A stretch of DNA of 64,000 bases, taken from contig OY744472.1 of assembly GCA_963556145.1 (NCBI GenBank), positions 4,836,001 through 4,900,000 of the forward strand. Reading direction: 5' to 3'. This DNA comes from Hygrocybe punicea (taxonomy: Eukaryota > Basidiomycota > Agaricomycetes > Agaricales > Hygrophoraceae). This document shows, in pieces, positions 10,421 to 20,774 of this stretch (position 1 is its first letter; every line of letters begins with the position of its first letter). The translations under genes and the position numbers were made by a program. The notes beneath the pieces were generated by a model, which saw nothing but the letters and a program-made list of their open reading frames with translations, had not been told where the DNA came from and did not search any database.

Positions 10421-11610
10421 TACAGCTGATTCGGAAATTCTTGTCCCACGGTTCAAAAAGCGCGAAAAAAATCAAAAAAATCAAAAAAAATCAAAAAATC
10501 ATTTGCTCCCTCAATACCAGCTAGAATCGCCTACATTTTCATGGTCAGACCCATAAACCCTCAGAGAATACCCTGATGAAGATCTTCGTGCATTAACAGA
10601 TGTCAATTTCTCGAAGATTTCTCGAAGATCTACATGGTTTGTCAAGACCAATTGCGCCTTCGCTGGCTTCTCCACATCGGAATACGAGTTTGGGAATCCA
10701 AATGGAGACACCTTCATCGGCGTAAACATGCTGAGGGTGTCAAGAAAGATGTCTGTACATCTCAAGGTGCAGTCGTCTCCCACTTGCCTTCCGTCACACT
10801 CATTCTCAATCAGTTTAGCAATAGTGGAATCGACGATTGGGACGATTCGCACCTCTCAGGCCCTCCCAAAACTAGGCGGAGGCCCCATGCCGTTTTCAAC
10901 AAGCGGGTTCAAATGTCGCAATGAGCAGTGGCTGAGGGACAGCGAAGATGTTAAGCAAAGAGTTTGTTGGCCTTCCCTACTACTCCGAGTGGGTTTGAGA
11001 CGATGGGCAAGCAAATTCTCGCATCAAAGGAACACAGCTGTCATACTTGTGGCAACAGCATCGCCAACAACACCAAGGAGCAGTGATCAGCGTGAGTATT
11101 AGGTGAGTACTCCCTGTCAGTTTGCATTCAACTTGGGTCATACTCAGTCACTCAGTCACTACTCAGTGGGTCTGTTCGGCAAGCCTTGGGCAGTCCCCAA
11201 AGTAATGTTGAAGTACTATTGTGTTCGGCCAGTACTAGTAATGTTTTAACATATACTCTGTGTATACCAACTTCCTTGCCTTATCCATAGTAACTGCTGT
11301 TATGCCTGCTTCAACTAAGTCATGTTCAGGATACCCGCTCACTCAAATTGATCTCCATTGACATCGTAGAAGAATTTTGGTTAGGCTGTCTTAGGCAATG
11401 TGCTTGGTGGAGACACCAACAGATTCAACGATGTTGTCTGTATCCCAGCCTTCCAGCAGTAGCCGCAACACTCCTTGTTTCATTTTGTAGCTGATATGGC
11501 AGTAACCCATAGTGAATGAGTGGTATTGAGGGAGCAAATGTTTTTTTTGATTTTTTTGATTTTTTTCGCGCTTTTTGAACCGTGGGACAAGAATTTCCGA
11601 ATCAGCTGTA
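10421..11610 (-). mobile_element. Tc1/mariner-like element with TA target duplication
   Basis: Body 10423-11608 (1186 bp), flanked by TA at 10421-10422 and 11609-11610. Terminal inverted repeats of about 95 bp begin CAGCTGATTCGGAAATTC and include T/A homopolymer tracts. A minus-strand frame at 11391-11510 encodes a helix-turn-helix-like piece (VLRLLLEGWDTDNIVESVGV) typical of the DNA-binding start of Tc1-type transposases, then stops. No DDE catalytic core was found, so the copy is non-autonomous. An uninterrupted version of the target is present at 18202-18349, which proves the ends. A 113-codon minus frame (10511-10852) inside is unassigned and might be captured sequence. Confidence 0.85.
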
Positions 11611-11739
11611 GGTCTTGTTAGCGCCAGACTCCTACGGTCCTACGGCATCCAACACTTCCGAGTCAGCAGTTGAGAATTGCTGGGAAGAGTTTTCGCCTGG
11701 TGGTTGTGATATATATTCCTCAAACAAAATTATTCCGCT
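11611..11739 (-). promoter_or_regulatory. Displaced ancestral upstream region of the F-box gene
   Basis: This segment and 10404-10420 were contiguous before the transposon landed, as shown by the uninterrupted counterpart at 18202-18349. It would have lain just upstream of the F-box ATG. No clear TATA box can be assigned. Confidence 0.6.
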
Positions 11740-11872
11740 AGTAGTACAGATTACAAAAACAAAAACCAGATGATACAACTACATACAAGAAAGGCAGAAC
11801 ATAGGACCATTCAATGGAGAAGCTTCAGAACTTAACTGGTAGCAAATCATAGCTTTGAGCAACTCAACACCG

Positions 11873-12052
11873 TTAACCCCTCCAATATCCACACTGATCA
11901 CACTTCTTTTCATACTCGAGGAATACGTTGCCCCCACAGTAGCAGACGCAGTACGACAAGTTGGACCAACCACAATTTGGGCAGGTCCAGCGCATATGCA
12001 TGGCATTCGCGGCATTCGGATGGTCCATGGGAAGATCCCGCGGGTCATTCAT
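11873..12052 (-). CDS. Small zinc-ribbon-like protein (59 aa), hypothetical
   Basis: The ATG-initiated frame (MNDPRDLPMDHPNAANAM) ends with two Cys pairs: WTCPNCGWSN, a CVCYC cluster, then KKCDQCGYWRG and stop. The spacing (CxxC ... CxxC) fits a zinc ribbon. The Cys content and clean ATG and stop argue for coding, but no longer family match is evident. A splice-acceptor-like TTTCAG lies upstream, so it could be the last exon of a longer gene. Confidence 0.5.
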   Translation of the reverse strand: MNDPRDLPMDHPNAANAMHMRWTCPNCGWSNLSYCVCYCGGNVFLEYEKKCDQCGYWRG

Positions 12053-12466
12053 GGCGAACAGTGTCTGAATGAGGTACTGTACAGTCTGAAAGGCTGGAAT
12101 AATTGAATGCTTACCTGTAGGCTGCTTTGTGGGTGGTAGAGCACGTATACGTTGTGATAAAGGGTGCCCAAGCGCTCAATGGCACATCAAGCGGCCTGTA
12201 ATGCCCGGATCGACATTCCCTTTTCCAACGAACGATGGAATATCAGCGGAGAAAGACGCTGGAGAATAACTCAAGATGTTGCATCAGCGCTCAGCCGGTG
12301 AGCTCGGTTTGCAAAGGAGAACAAGAACCAGGGTTGATGGCTAGCGACAGGACGACACCTACACGGCCACTAGTACTCAAGTTTTCAGCGCCCAGCTCTT
12401 AGCCTAAGGTAACCACCGTGACCGTTCATCAGTTACTCAACACGCCGAGAGTACTCTCAGCTTGCC
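12053..12466. other. Unassigned spacer
   Basis: No gene, RNA or repeat recognised between the zinc-ribbon frame and the CPO pseudogene. Confidence 0.4.
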
Positions 12467-13389
12467 ATGCGTCGGCAGGTTAAAGATTACATTGTTTCTT
12501 TGCAGGACAAGATAGTATCTGCCTTGGAGAATTTCGGCCCAAACACGCTCCAGCGAATGTTTGCTGCCCCAGCATCAATACCAACATCTGAATCAGCGGC
12601 ATCGGTTTTGGAGGAAGCTCGCGTTAACATCTCTGTTGTGGATGGCTTGTTTCCACCACCCGCCATCAAGCAGATGCGAGCAGGTCATTCATCCATTCCG
12701 TCCGACCCAAACTCGTAGACCGCTCTGCCTTTCTTCGTTGCAGGCATCAGTCTCGTGATGCACCCACGAAACCCAGCGCTCTCACCGTACACGTTAATTA
12801 TCGATACTTCGAGATCACCGAATCCATCCCCGAAGCACCGTCAGGGACAGGCAAGGTGCTCGCCTGGTGGTTCGGGGGGTGTTTTTGATCTGACACCGTC
12901 TGATCTCCTCGAGGAGGATGCGCGTCATTTTCACGCAACACTGAAAAACACCTATGATCAGCACGGAAGTGCTCTGTATCCTTCATTCCAAAAAAGGTGC
13001 GACGAATACTTCTTCATCGATTCATCCCTCATCGCGGAGAAGGTATTGCAGGGATATTCTTTGACAATCTCAATGACAGACACAAGCAACTCTCAGACAA
13101 CACTGCTCAGCGCCCAAGATCTGCCGCACGGATCGTTGGAGACGCCTTCTTGCCATCATATCTGGCCAAGGCTGTCGATGCCAAGTGAGGAGTGTAGGGG
13201 AGTGGTATCTGTTGAGGAGAGAGAGATGTCGAATTCAACTTGGTCTACGATCTGTCGCGAGGATAGAGAGCATCTTGATGAATTTGGCCAGAGACAGCTA
13301 GGTGCGAATATCGGACGGACTTGGGAGGTGATGGGAGTGAAGAAGGTAGGCTGGTCGAAATATTGAAGAATCCGAATGAATGGGTATAA
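12467..13389 (+). pseudogene. Coproporphyrinogen III oxidase pseudogene
   Basis: Fragments of oxygen-dependent coproporphyrinogen III oxidase (haem pathway, HEM13 type) follow each other in the right order: RRQVKDYIVSLQDKIVSALE, PPPAIKQMRAGHSS, GISLVMHPRNP, VNYRYFEIT, AWWFGG, DLLEEDARHFHATLK, PHRGEGIAGIFFDNLND, VGDAFLPSYL, FNLVYD and the terminal NPNEWV plus stop. They lie in different frames. There is an in-frame TAG at about 12716, frameshifts near 12790, 12885 and 13020, and damage around 13190-13260. The Asp/His catalytic regions survive in part. A second, working copy must exist elsewhere, since this enzyme is essential for haem. Confidence 0.85.
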
Positions 13390-13527
13390 GTTTAGACGAT
13401 AACTATGTAGGCCTTAGTTGCACCGAATTTACAATACCCGAACTGTAGAACAATATCATCACGAAGATGTAATTTACAAATTAATGAGGAACCGGCAACT
13501 GGAAAGAAAAGTAGAACATTGCATGCA

Positions 13528-16500
13528 TTACTGGAGCTGCCTTGCCTCCTCCACGGCTGTCTGGGCATCTTCGCGGCGACCCAGATCGGATAAAAGACGA
13601 GAAAGGGTCTTGAGGGACACGGCAAGACGTGGATTAAAAGCAGCAGGACAGTCGGCAGCAAGTTGCCGGCGCAGCTCAACCGCCTCCTCAATTGCTTTCA
13701 AGGCATCTTCTCGGCGAGCCAGATTGGTTAATCTAAGAGAGAGGTTGTTGAGTGACATGGCAAGATCTGGGATGAAAGTGGCAGGATGGTCAGCAGCAAG
13801 CTGCCGGTACAGCTCGACTGTGTCTTCGATTGCTCTCAAGGCATCTTCTCGGCGACCCAGATCGGATAAGCAGTTGGAGAGATTGTTCAGGGACATGGCG
13901 AGATCTGGAATGAAAGTCGCAGGACGGTCAGCAGCAAGCTGCCGGCATAGCTCAACCGCCTCCACAATTGCTTTCAAGGCATCTTCTCGGCGACCCAGAT
14001 CGGATAAGCGGTTGGAGAGATTGTTCAGGGACATGGCGACATCTGGAATGAAAGTCGCAGGACGGTCAGCAGCAAGCTGCCGGTACAGCTCAACTGCCTC
14101 CCCAATTGCTTTCAAGGCATCGTCTCGGTGACCCAGATCGGACAAACAGCCGGAGAGATTGTTCAGGGACCCGGCGAGATCTGGGGTGAAAGTCGCAGGA
14201 CGGTCAGCAGCAAGCTGCCGGCGTAGCTCAACCGCCTCCACAATTGCTTTCAAGGCATCTTCTCGGTGACCCAGATCAGATAAGCGGTTGGAGAGATTGT
14301 TCAGGGACATGGCGAGATCTGGAATGAAAGTCGCAGGACGGTCAGCAGCAAGCTGCCGGTACAGCTCAACTGCCTCCCCAATTGCTTTCAAGGCATCGTC
14401 TCGGTGACCCAGATCGGACAAACAGCCGGAGAGATTGTTCAGGGACCCGGCGAGATCTGGGGTGAAAGTCGCAGGACGGTCAGCAGCAAGCTGCCGGCAT
14501 AGCTCAACCGCCTCCACAATTGCTTTCAAGGCATCTTCTCGGCGACCCAGCTTGGATAAGCGGTTGGAGAGAATGTTCAGGGACATGGCGAGATGTGGAA
14601 TGAAAGTCGCAGGACGGTCAGCAGCAAGCTGCCGGCATAGCTCAACCGCCTCCACAATTGCTTTCAAGGCATCTTCTCGGCGACCCAGATTGGATAACAG
14701 AACAGAGAGGTTGTTCAGGGACCCGGCGAGATTTGGAATGAAAGTCGCAGGACGGTCAGCAGCAAGCTGCCGGCGTAGCTCAACCGCCTCCACAATTGCT
14801 TTCAAGGCATCTTCTCGGCGACCCAGATTGGATAAGCGGTTGGAGAGATTGTTCAGGGACATGGCGAGATCTGGAATGAAAGTCGCAGGACGGTCAGCAG
14901 CAAGCTGCCGGTACAGCTCAACTGCCTCCTCAATTGCTGTCAAAGCATCTTCTCGGCGACCCAGATTGGATAACAGAACCGAGAGGTTGTTCCGGGACAT
15001 GGCGAGATCTGGAATGAAAGTCGCAGGACGGTCAGCAGCAAGCTGCCGGTACAGCTCAACCGCCTCCACAATTGCTTTCAAGGCATCTTCTCGGCGACCC
15101 AGATCAGATAAGCAGTTGGAAAGATTGTTCAGGGCCATGGCGAGATCTGGAATGAAAGTCGCAGGACGGTCAGCAGCAAGCTGCCGGTACAGCTCGACTG
15201 CGTCTTCGATTGCTCTCAAGGCATCTTCTCGGCGACCCATGTAGTGAAATCGTGTGGAGAGCTCAAGAAACGCTGCAGCCTGTGTTTCGCCGGAAACTGC
15301 AGTTACAAGCATCGGGCACGTTTTCTATCCAGAATCACCATATTAGTTAGTACCACAGGAATTCAAATCCAAATTTCTAACCTGAAGCCAGACTCGTACA
15401 TTGACCAAACTTTGAAATTCAAATGTGGAATACAAAACCTCCATCCAGATCAGAAGCCGCCTCACAAGGAATGTGCTCACTGCATCGAGAAACATTTCCG
15501 ACAACGGCTCTTCGATGTCGATGATGTGCTCCGCCCAGAATCTGCACGCATACCATAGCACTTCCGGAACACTTGATTGGTCGATTTTAGGGATGCCTTC
15601 GACCTGCTTCTGTCCCGTTAAGTAGCCTGTATTAGCTATGTCCGGATTCAACTGTTCATTCATGACATCAATACACAAGAATGCCAGCCTCCGACTATGC
15701 TCCTTCTCGTTTATATAGAACCGTTCATGCACTGGGGAGGCTTGAGCCCGAAAAGTTAGGAAATCTCGAAAGGAGAGATGTAGGAGTTGTATAGGTCGAC
15801 ATTGATCGTCCAAGCCAATGAGTACCGAGCTGAGTTGGCGAAGAATTTCGTCGACTTTTAGTGTCGGATTAGCGCAATGAAGGCATCGGAGAGCAGTCAT
15901 GGACAGCGGTGTCTTGACTGCGACGATGGCCCCGATGAGCAACTCGTACCCCTCTACAAAATCCTCGTCTGTCCAGTTGCAGGTATTAAGAATCTCGGCA
16001 TACAATTTGTCCATCTTGGCTTCTGCGTGAAGGCCTGACGGGTCGTTCTTGTGCAAGAGTTTCCTGAGCTGCTTATCTGGATCCAAAGTGGTGGCCAAGT
16101 ACTTGCTGACTGTAGACGCCCAAATGAACAGGCCCTCCGCCTTCACCGTAAAGTCACGCGTTAATTGCACACCAGGCCAATCCGCATCCAGACGCTTCCG
16201 CGTTGCAATATATCGCAGCCTCGATTGGACATACAGAGCAATATCCCTCTGATTGCTGTCGTCGTGAATATTGATTGATCTGCAGTGGACATGATTTGCA
16301 GTGGACAAATCCATGAAAATGTCTTCCTTCGGGCGAGAGGTTAGGAATATGCGGAACGTCCCGGGAAGGTCAGGAACCTTGTTGCAAAGGATTTCGAGAG
16401 TCTCCAGATCATAGCCTTCATCCAGCGCATCGATGACTAGGACGATAGGTCTATGAATACGATGCCTGTGAACCTGAAAAGGATTCAGGATGAGCTCATC

Positions 16501-17241
16501 AAATTGACGAGATTGCGGTGCAGATGCAAGGCTGCAATCATTTTCGAGAACGACGCTGATATGTTCTGCCAGATCCTTGCTAAGTCCAGCAAGGTCACGT
16601 ACGATGGTGCTGAAGAACTTCTGAGGCCGGTTTCTATCCGGGATGTCTCGGTCGAAGAAGAAAGACGAGGCAAGAATTCCGGCCTTGTGGCAGTCGCGAG
16701 CGACGGTGTGCGCAATCGCGCTCTTTCCGGTGCCGGCCAAATCAGACAAGAAAAATATTTCCGCTGACTTGGTACTATCAGCTTCGTTGATCCATTTCCA
16801 TATATCACCAAGGAGGACTGTGCGGGTGCCAGGCAAGCACACGAGACTCGGGTTCCAGGAAGCATGTTCGGCGTATGGAAGGGTGCCCAGGGAATTGTTA
16901 GATGCTACGTTCAACACATTTGACAATCAGTTTCGAATTGCGTGAATGAAAGCATGTTGCATGTTCCACAACCCGACTTACAAGGAAATGGATGGAAATT
17001 GTGCTGGTCACCTCCAACGACGTTGAACGTTGAACCTGGAGCATTGATATGATGTGCGCTCAATGTGAGAGTGGGAGGCGGACGGAGGTCAACTGGATTC
17101 GGGGTTATATCTGCAATCTGGAAGAGTCGTTTGTCGTTGTCGTTGTCGTTCAGAAATGCTTGGACAAAAAGAACTCACCGGACCCCCCGGAAGCCTTTCT
17201 GCTCTGCCTTTACCGCGGCCGTCAATGACTTTCTTCAGCAT
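13528..17241 (-). CDS. NACHT-TPR NOD-like receptor (STAND NTPase)
   Basis: Four exons keep one frame: 17241-17179, 17117-16982, 16904-15354 and 15296-13528 (introns 61, 77 and 57 bp), giving 1172 residues. Residues about 45-66 hold an Asn/Gly motif (NAPGSTFNVVGGDQHN) common ahead of NACHT domains in mushrooms. NACHT: Walker A GTGKS at about 124-128, Walker B IVLVIDALDE at about 220-229, then winged-helix-like sequence and FLTSRP. Residues about 600-1172 are tandem TPRs. Fungal NLRs are thought to sense non-self or heterologous organisms and trigger cell death; the TPRs are the presumed ligand sensor. No classical effector domain (HET, HeLo, lipase) is visible, and the first exon is short, so the true start may lie further upstream. 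The large NACHT frame begins after a stop with no ATG, which is why the upstream exons are needed. Confidence 0.82.
13562..15240 (-). repeat. 138-bp tandem TPR-coding repeats
   Basis: Twelve near-identical units of 138 bp (46 codons, SDLGRREDALKAI then VELYRQLAADRPATF) plus a thirteenth partial unit. Most differences cluster at a few codons: Tyr/Arg/Cys after VEL, Val/Gly/Glu after KAI, Asp/Asn/His before LA, and Met-Ser/Gly-Ser. Two adjacent units (about 14110-14250 with the preceding one) recur as a 276-bp dimer, showing recent unequal exchange or conversion. Confidence 0.95.
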
Positions 17242-17884
17242 CGTTGGCGAGAAAATGTCAAGCTGGTTGGCTGTGCCAGTCCTAGGCCTGGCGCTTATAT
17301 CTCGCTGATATGCGGCGGCAGCAATCAGCACTGCCGAGTCGAGACTTTAGCACCTGGTGGGGCTTTTCACTGTCTTGTCCTGTATCCGCCAGCGCGAGTC
17401 AAGCTGTCATCTTCATCTTCCACCTCGCGAACACCAAGCACGACGACGACTATCGATGGTGGCCGACCCGGTTGTGGTGCTCGGAGGAAGTCTCCGTTAT
17501 TATTATGATATTGAATCCAGGCATGGCTTTTGCCACCGTGACGGTGCAACCTGCAGAATACAATCCGAGACTCGCCGTACATACCACCACTCGACAACCC
17601 GGCCGACCATGCTCATTCTGATAACCACGAGGACTCCAATACGGACAGGGAATCACAAGGGGCGCTACGGTTGGAGTGACAAGTGTACAGGTCAGTCTCA
17701 AGGCGGCGTGGAGAAGGGTCGGGTTGTACTAAGCTAAACAGACCAGAACGGAGTAAAGGAATGATAAACAGGGTTGCAGTCCACCGCTAAGTTTCTCAGA
17801 CCATCAAGAAAGTGGAGTACGTTTGTTTTCATTTACGTTTTGTTCACATGAAAGGAAACCAACAGATTATTTCATGGCAATTTC
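17242..17884. other. Upstream region of the NLR, no other gene seen
   Basis: Short open frames on both strands without recognisable similarity. The minus frame continues open upstream of 17241 for about 90 bp, so a longer first NLR exon is possible. Confidence 0.4.
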
Positions 17885-18201
17885 GTGCTCACTCCGGTGT
17901 ACCCACCGAACTGTGAACATGTGTGTTTTACTACGTCTCTGCGAATGTGTACGAATACACCGCACAAAGTTTGCCTATATGACACCGATTCATTTCTTGA
18001 CCAATCTGACGTCCGCTCTACAGATTCTGTCACTCCTTCAATGAAGATAGAAGGCGTACGGAAAGGCGTTGTTCCAGTGCAGGTCATGTTTTGCCTCGAG
18101 GGAAAAAACCAAAGGAACATCAATTCACTGTTTATCCATGTTTCTGGGTGCATACTGCAACCAAACGTTTTTGTGCTCCTCGACGTCGGGACGAAGTTTT
18201 C
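17885..18201 (+). pseudogene. Chitin synthase fragment
   Basis: About 105 codons match the region just before the catalytic core of fungal chitin synthases: LYDTDSFLDQSDV, MKIEGVRKGVVPVQVMFCL, EGKNQRNINS and LQPNVFVLLDVGTK, where functional enzymes read close to KEKNQKKINSHRW and VCVLLDVGTRPG. It has no start and stops abruptly where a copy of the F-box promoter begins. It is a translocated piece, not a gene. Confidence 0.75.
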
Positions 18202-18349
18202 GTTGTAGGCTTGTGTGTTAGGTCTTGTTCAAGTTAGCGCCAGACTCGGAAATCACTACCGCATCCAACACTTCAGCAGTTGAGAATTGCTGGGAAGAGT
18301 TTTTGGCTGGTGGTTGTGATATATTTTCCTCAAACAAAATGATTCCGCT
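18202..18349. repeat. Copy of the F-box gene upstream region (empty transposon site)
   Basis: Matches 10404-10422 followed directly by 11611-11739, that is, the F-box promoter without the 1.19-kb element. A single TA at 18219-18220 stands where the filled site has TA-element-TA. Small indels separate the two copies. Confidence 0.88.
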
Positions 18350-18854
18350 GACAATCTATGCTTGGCGAAAATATCAACCTTCGAGGGTCACGTGATCCTG
18401 ATTACTAATACCGGCCATGACCATTTTGGGAGTCGCGTCTTACTGTGACGTAGCAACGGAAACTTGTCCGCGCGTCTCTGCCAGTGTGTATGACTAGTCT
18501 CGTTGTCTGCACGGCCATATGGCCATGTAATTATCATGTGGCTCTGGACGAATTATTCCAGACCATCCTCGCTCGAGAGCTGTCCTAAGGTAACCTGGTG
18601 TCTGACGGGTTTCAAGTTGAAATGATCATGAACCTGTGATCCGCTACACTGAACGGGAAATGGCAGGTTCCTGAAATGCCGATCAGTGATCACCGTTTTT
18701 TTTTTCCACAACAAACAAACTTGCAAGATCCTCGCACAGCAAGATCCTCGCACAAGTAAATACATCTGTCCATCCATCGTCCGTCTTACCAATCCTACCA
18801 ATATTAATGGCACCAACGCTTTGTAAAATCTCCCACCGCACAACACGAAGTAAA
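18350..18854. other. Intergenic, 3' side of the RTA1 gene
   Basis: No coding signal. The region presumably contains the RTA1-type gene's 3' UTR. Confidence 0.4.
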
Positions 18855-19988
18855 TCAAACAGCCGTCTCCCAGGTCCCACGCCACATCTTCCCCTCCTCT
18901 ACCGCCAACCCGTTCTCCGCTCGTTCCAAAAATCTCCCATCCACTTTCCTCGCCTTCTTAGCCTCCCTTTCTGCTATCTTGGCTGCCTTCCGGGTCGCCT
19001 TCTCAGCATTCTTAGCTTCCTTCTTCACGCGTTTCTCCTCCTTCCTCTCCTTCCTTGTCTTCGTGGGGAATTCCGCGCCCGGCCCAACGAGTGTGCGACC
19101 AGGATGCGTGATATTCATAAGAAATAGAGCAAGGGCCATGGGAAGGGCTTCGAGGCCGTAGAAATAGCTTTCGTGTGTAGGGATCGCGCTCAGGAACCCA
19201 GAGGAATATTGGACCAGGCGAAAGATAATTCTGATGGTGATAAGCGTGAGTGACGCGTAGAGTGTGTAAAGTAGGGGCCTCCAACTCGGCTTCTCCTGGT
19301 GGCCGAGCGTGCCTTCCCTCTCCAGTCTCAACATGCGGCGGTGGAAAACTACGGCGGTGGATACAAAGAAGAGGATGAAAAATTCTTGCAAGCCGATCCC
19401 ACCCATGTAGACATATAATCCCACATGGACGGTTTGTATCGACTGGCCGGGCCCGCCGGACATGATGCTACCGCCTGCCCCTTGGATGAGAAAGGCCGCT
19501 ATATCCATCAACACGAAGTACTTTGCAAATTTGGTGGCCTGGATTCCGAGGACTTTTTGTTCTGGGACGAAGAAGTAGATCATGCGACCGAGGAGCATGT
19601 AGTCGAATGCGTTGACCCAAATCGGCGCAAGGAGGATGAGGAGTTCCTCCGGGATATAGAGCCCCATGCTCAGCTGATGGCGTGTTGACAGAATACGGAG
19701 GATGAAGCCAGCCGTTTCCCACATGCCGGCCATGATGATCACCCAGCAGAATTTCATCCTATAGTGGAACGACTGGAAAATGTGGATAACGGTGCTCATC
19801 CCGAATAGAACGGCGAAGACGACGGCGGACCCGAAGGATGGGTAGTAGACCCAGATGGCACGACAGTCGTCGAGAGGGACGTGGCCGAACTTGTCAGGAG
19901 TGGCGGTAATGCAGGAAGCAGCGGCGCTCGTCGTCGTGCTGACGGTCGCGCTTACGACGCTGCTGAGAGTGGCGGCAGCAGAGGCCAT
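18855..19988 (-). CDS. RTA1-like seven-transmembrane protein
   Basis: Single exon of 377 residues with ATG at 19988. An Ala/Ser/Thr-rich N-terminus is followed by YYPSFGSAVVFAVLFG and six further hydrophobic segments; loops carry the family pattern ETAGFILR, LILLAPIWVNAFDYMLLGRMI and GAGGSIMSGG. The C-terminal tail (about residues 315-365) is lysine/arginine-rich and probably cytosolic. RTA1-family proteins sit in fungal plasma membranes and are linked to lipid translocation and resistance to sphingolipid-pathway or membrane-active compounds. Length is slightly above the usual 300-350 because of the basic tail. Confidence 0.9.
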   Translation of the reverse strand: MASAAATLSSVVSATVSTTTSAAASCITATPDKFGHVPLDDCRAIWVYYPSFGSAVVFAVLFGMSTVIHIFQSFHYRMKFCWVIIMAGMWETAGFILRILSTRHQLSMGLYIPEELLILLAPIWVNAFDYMLLGRMIYFFVPEQKVLGIQATKFAKYFVLMDIAAFLIQGAGGSIMSGGPGQSIQTVHVGLYVYMGGIGLQEFFILFFVSTAVVFHRRMLRLEREGTLGHQEKPSWRPLLYTLYASLTLITIRIIFRLVQYSSGFLSAIPTHESYFYGLEALPMALALFLMNITHPGRTLVGPGAEFPTKTRKERKEEKRVKKEAKNAEKATRKAAKIAEREAKKARKVDGRFLERAENGLAVEEGKMWRGTWETAV

Positions 19989-20015
19989 ATCGAAACGTCG
20001 GGAAGAAGTTTGTCG

Positions 20016-20040
20016 GGGGGGGGGGGGGGGGTGGGGGGGA
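20016..20040. repeat. Poly-G tract
   Basis: A run of G broken by a single T, about 30 bp upstream of the RTA1-type start codon. Such tracts are prone to length error. Confidence 0.85.
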
Positions 20041-20049
20041 GAAGAAAAA

Positions 20050-20774
20050 AGATACGATTGTCCGTGGTAAGTTATCTGTCAGTGATGAGGCGAAAGGGCA
20101 GTAACTAAGGAGTGCTTCGAGTTCTGCGAGAGGGGATAGTTCAAGTAAGACTGTCGATAAAAATTATGTTGTTGGGAGGTTATTAATTTATCTCTTGAGA
20201 CAATGGAATATGAAAATCAAAACTCACTCAAATAAATACCAGGAAGGAGGCACAGGATGAATGGCATGGCTATGGTCACGGTATCATAGTCCTGTTGTGT
20301 CGGAAGGGCCAAATTTTACTGCGGCGCAGCTGCCAGTGATGTCAGTTTCTGGCGACTGGCCGCCGTGATGCCATTCTCCTCAGGCAAATTCTCACACCCG
20401 CACAGTATATGTGGATAAGGTGAATCCATATAGTTCGTGTGCAAAGAAAGCCAAGTTTGTGCTCGTTGAAATGGATCAGGTCCCGGGCCGCGAGGTCTGC
20501 AATTCCAAAGGCTTGAGCCGCTTGGCTCTGCCAGTGGGGACTTTCTGCAGCTGACATTCGGGCGGCGAAGCGCAAATTACGGGCTGTGCTACATCAATTG
20601 TTAATAAATGCTGTACTCGCGCCATAAGTCCAGTGAGAAAAGCAGCGGAGGGTTCGATGCGCAGTCGTAGTTTCTATGACACAGCTCTGTAGTTGATGTT
20701 TGTGTCTGTTGTCCAAAGGCTTCTAGCTCCTTCCACTGTTTCAATTTAAGTAACAAAATGTCTATATCTAGTCA
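20050..20774. other. Intergenic between RTA1 and MFS genes
   Basis: The shared stretch holds the RTA1 promoter and the MFS 3' region. A 77-codon minus frame at 20342-20575 has no recognisable family. Confidence 0.45.

Noticed and set aside
13418..15244. Long plus-strand frames opposite the TPR repeats (KASSRRPRSDK type)
   Set aside because: Antisense shadows of the repeat; the minus strand encodes proper TPRs in frame with the NACHT domain.
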